From Carex sylvatica (lineage: Eukaryota; Streptophyta; Magnoliopsida; Poales; Cyperaceae), in the NCBI GenBank assembly GCA_964058845.1, contig CAXKVR010000466.1:1-21463 (forward strand): 21,463 nucleotides of DNA, read 5' to 3'. Numbering within the stretch: the stretch's first letter is position 1; each line of letters begins with the position of its first letter. The notes under the pieces were generated by a model. The model ran no database searches and was not told the DNA's origin. It was given only the letters and a program-made list of their open reading frames with translations. Shown piece after piece: positions 19,277 through 21,463 of this stretch. A program made the position numbers and the translations under genes.

Positions 19277-19285
19277 ATTAATATT

Positions 19286-19388
19286 TTTTTAAAATATTAT
19301 AACAACAACAAAAATTATTCGGATTTTGAACTCATGATCTTTTAGAGTGTGATTTTATAACTAAGTTAAAAATTAATTCTTCACATAC
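19286..19388 (-). mobile_element. Candidate second tRNA-type SINE, degraded
   Basis: The minus strand carries TCATGAGTTCAAAATCC (within 19321-19338), close to the B-box region TCATGAGTTCGAAATTC of the SINE at 11034-11177, followed by a TTTTTGTTGTTGTT tract and an A-run. ATTAATATT flanks it at 19277-19285 and 19389-19397, but this duplication is short and AT-rich. The A-box is poor. It may be an older relative of the first SINE. Confidence 0.4.
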
Positions 19389-19397
19389 ATTAATATT

Positions 19398-20520
19398 CAG
19401 TCTTGCGTTTTGTAACGTGTTTGCACATGACAATAGATATAAACATTTAACATCATAAATATTAACATTTGACGAGGTAGATAAAAGCATAATAATTTTG
19501 AATACTTGATTCTTCAAATATTAACGTCTGAGAATGAAAATAGAAACACTTGATTTTATAAAAAATAATAATTTGTATTTGTTGACAAAAGCTCCAAATA
19601 TTTTGAACACTTGACTTTACAAATATAAATACGCGACTCTATGATAGAAAGCATCAGACAATTTAAGTTTAATCATATATTTTCTTTAGAGAATATCATA
19701 AAAGAAGATATATAAATAACTCATGTACAGATAAGAACATTGGATATAGACACGGATTGTGCATGTGGATCCCACACAGGTGTTGTCGTGTTGATAAACG
19801 TGGAAATATAATATTTTTTATATATTTCGCTGTATTTTTTTTTTAAATACGTAATTTTTTTCAAAATCTGTTAAAATATTTAAAAATACATTTACAGTGA
19901 CTAAATCAGAAAAATAGTACTAACACATTTGTTTTTTTTTTTTGTCATTTTTTGAATAAAAAAATAGTAATTACGCTATATGATTTGATATTATCATTGT
20001 TACGCAAGTATTTATATCTCGTTGTCTAAGTATTTATATCTATACTTACAAATATTTTTTGACATATGTCACTGGATTATATCTGAAAGTATTAATTAAT
20101 ATCAAGTATTACAAGTATTCATATCTATGGACTGAAGTATATTTGTATCTATGAGGTTAATTATTTTTGCAAGAGGACAATTGAAAAAGATTGATGCCGG
20201 GATACAATGTCTCTACTACTTCATTAGAGGAATGTGGACATAGAAACGGTTGGGAAACTGAAAAATTGAATGATTTGTATTATGGTTAAAAGGAAGTGGT
20301 ATTCATCTTCACCAAAAAATTAATGTTCGAAAGAATTAACCGACTAAAGATGTTAGAAGTTAAACTAAAATTATCGGACTATTTAATATTTACAGAGGTT
20401 TTTTTATATAAATTTTAAACCTATGATTTATTTTTCATATAAAGAACGTTAATTTTTGTTACTAGATTAAAGATTTTTTTTTTTTTTTTAAGAATAATTG
20501 TTTAGGTAATATCTGGCTTG
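19398..20520. other. AT-rich spacer
   Basis: No coding sequence is supported. A 22-bp tandem, AAGTATTTATATCT plus 8 bases, occurs at 20006-20027 and 20028-20049, with a diverged AAGTATTCATATCT near 20112. Poly-T runs occur at about 19838, 19930 and 20475. Confidence 0.5.
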
Positions 20521-20539
20521 AGTTAAATTATTTTCCTTA

Positions 20540-20706
20540 TTAGAATGGCGAGATCCATCCAGCTATCTACAGTGATGCATGCACCACTGGTGGTGTGACA
20601 TCATATCATCACAGGATCACATTGCAAATTTCTGCCGCTGTGGAGAGGACACGCTCAACATCGTCCAAGACCAAATGAAAACAGTCCTCGACTCCAAATT
20701 GAAGCG

Positions 20707-20710
<4 letters not shown>
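20540..20710 (+). other. Short GC-balanced island of unknown origin
   Basis: This stretch differs from its AT-rich surroundings in composition. From ATG 20579 the plus strand encodes a peptide with HIANFCRCGEDTLNIVQDQM and DSKL before running into the (TA)n tract. The base use looks codon-like, so it may be an exon fragment cut off by the microsatellite and MITE insertions. I do not recognise the protein. Confidence 0.25.

Positions 20711-20738
<28 letters not shown>
20711..20738. repeat. (TA)n microsatellite beside the first MITE
   Basis: Fourteen TA units end directly at the MITE terminus. A similar (AT)n run follows the other MITE end (21065-21081), then (AG)8 (21081-21097). Confidence 0.92.
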
Positions 20739-20740
<2 letters not shown>

Positions 20741-21062
20741 TTGGCTACTATGCTTATATAAGCATATCTCTACGTATGCTTATAATTCATTTTTGTATTT
20801 CTAATATTCAATTTGAAAATCTCTGATTCAATGGTGGCTTCTGATTTTACTATTTTGTCAAGCCACCGTTGGATCAACAATTTTCAAAGTGGCTTAATAA
20901 ATAGTAAAAAATAAATTAGAAAAATGTAAAATTTGGTCTCCAAGCACATTTCAATATAGAGATCACATCTAACGGTTCAGATCGACTATTTGCACATTGG
21001 AAACACAAAAAAGAGTTATAAGCATATGTGGGGATATGCTTATATAAGCATAGTAGCCAACC
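20739..21062. mobile_element. MITE with 50-bp terminal inverted repeats (324 bp)
   Basis: The left end GGTTGGCTACTATGCTTATA (20739) recurs in inversion at 21062. The inverted repeats run 50 bp (20739-20788 and 21013-21062) with four mismatches, about 92 percent identity. Each repeat itself holds the palindrome TATGCTTATATAAGCATA. The interior has a second hairpin, CAATGGTGGCTT (about 20829-20840) against AAGCCACCGTTG (about 20860-20871). No reading frame is present. The flanks are TA repeats, so the target duplication is unclear (atatatata against tcatatata, 7 of 9). Superfamily undecided. Confidence 0.85.
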
Positions 21063-21064
21063 TC

Positions 21065-21096
<32 letters not shown>

Positions 21097-21097
<1 letters not shown>

Positions 21098-21463
21098 CTA
21101 ATATGCTTTCGATAGCATATGGACCGAAGTGCTACTGGTCCAAATTTAAAATTTCAAACTCAAAGTCAATTTGAACCGCTAGATGTGATCTCTATATTGA
21201 AATGTGCTTGGAGACCAAATTTACATTTTTCTGAATTTTTTTATTATTTATTAAACCACTTTGAAAATCGCTGATCCAACGGTAGCTTCTAATTTTACTG
21301 TTTTGTTAAGCCACCGTTGGATCAATGATTTTCAAAGTGGCTTAATAAATAGTAAAAAAATTCAAAAAAATATAAAATTTGGTCTCCAAGCACATTTCAA
21401 TATAGAGATCACATCTAACGGTTCAGATCAATTTTTTGAATTTTAAAATTTTAAATTTGAACC
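21097..21463. mobile_element. Second MITE of a related family, long palindrome, cut by window end
   Basis: 21137-21463 is one long inverted repeat centred near 21298. About 118 bp on each side (ACCGCTAGATGTGATCTC… against …GAGATCACATCTAACGGT) pair with few mismatches around a roughly 20-base loop, and pairing continues more loosely to GGTCCAAATTT / AAATTTGAACC. Outside it lies TATGCTTTCGATAGCATA (about 21104-21121), a likely part of its terminal repeat, whose partner is beyond the window. The right arm matches the interior of the first MITE over about 170 bp. Confidence 0.75.

Noticed and set aside
1..21463. CRISPR array, bacterial operon or intact tRNA/rRNA gene
   Set aside because: No regularly spaced short repeats with unique spacers, no ribosome-binding patterns, and the only tRNA-like sequences are degenerate and part of SINEs.

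Overview
This window looks like an AT-rich, repeat-dense stretch of a flowering-plant nuclear genome. The evidence is a spliced AP2/ERF gene of a land-plant-specific type, plant Ty1/copia, hAT (RICESLEEPER-like) and CACTA (En/Spm) elements, tRNA-type SINEs and hairpin MITEs. I cannot fix the species or decide firmly between monocot and dicot.

Layout. 1-3769 is a minus-strand Ty1/copia retrotransposon, cut by the window start. It has one recognisable LTR (2970-3769) with the tRNA-iMet primer site beside it, a long non-coding leader with a periodic motif, and broken integrase, reverse transcriptase and RNase H pieces; gag and protease are missing. 3770-6060 is older non-coding, retroelement-like DNA: a possible interrupted LTR with a cluster of WRKY-type W-boxes, then sequence with a striking hairpin. 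6061-8560 is AT-rich spacer with microsatellites.

8566-9184 (minus) is the one host gene that appears intact. It is a two-exon ERF transcription factor of the group V / ERF003-SHINE type, 159 residues, with a clear TATA box and two inverted TCP-type sites upstream. 9421-11900 is AT-rich intergenic DNA with a fold-back repeat (10671-10847) and a tRNA-derived SINE bounded by perfect 17-bp duplications (11034-11177).

11901-18736 is a CACTA element with a TCA target duplication, diverged CACT(A/G)CA ends and arrays of GCGACCGG-like subterminal motifs. It was later split by a 5.1-kb hAT element (12376-17488) bounded by a perfect 8-bp duplication GAGAGGAT. The hAT carries a decayed minus-strand BED-finger transposase (13117-15018). 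18740-20500 is AT-rich spacer with a weaker second SINE candidate. 20739-21062 and about 21097 to the window end are two MITEs that share a core but have different ends; the second is a long near-perfect palindrome.

The transposons are not expected to act together with the ERF gene, but they crowd it closely. The most informative result is the nested insertion history, which can be read from target-site duplications alone.
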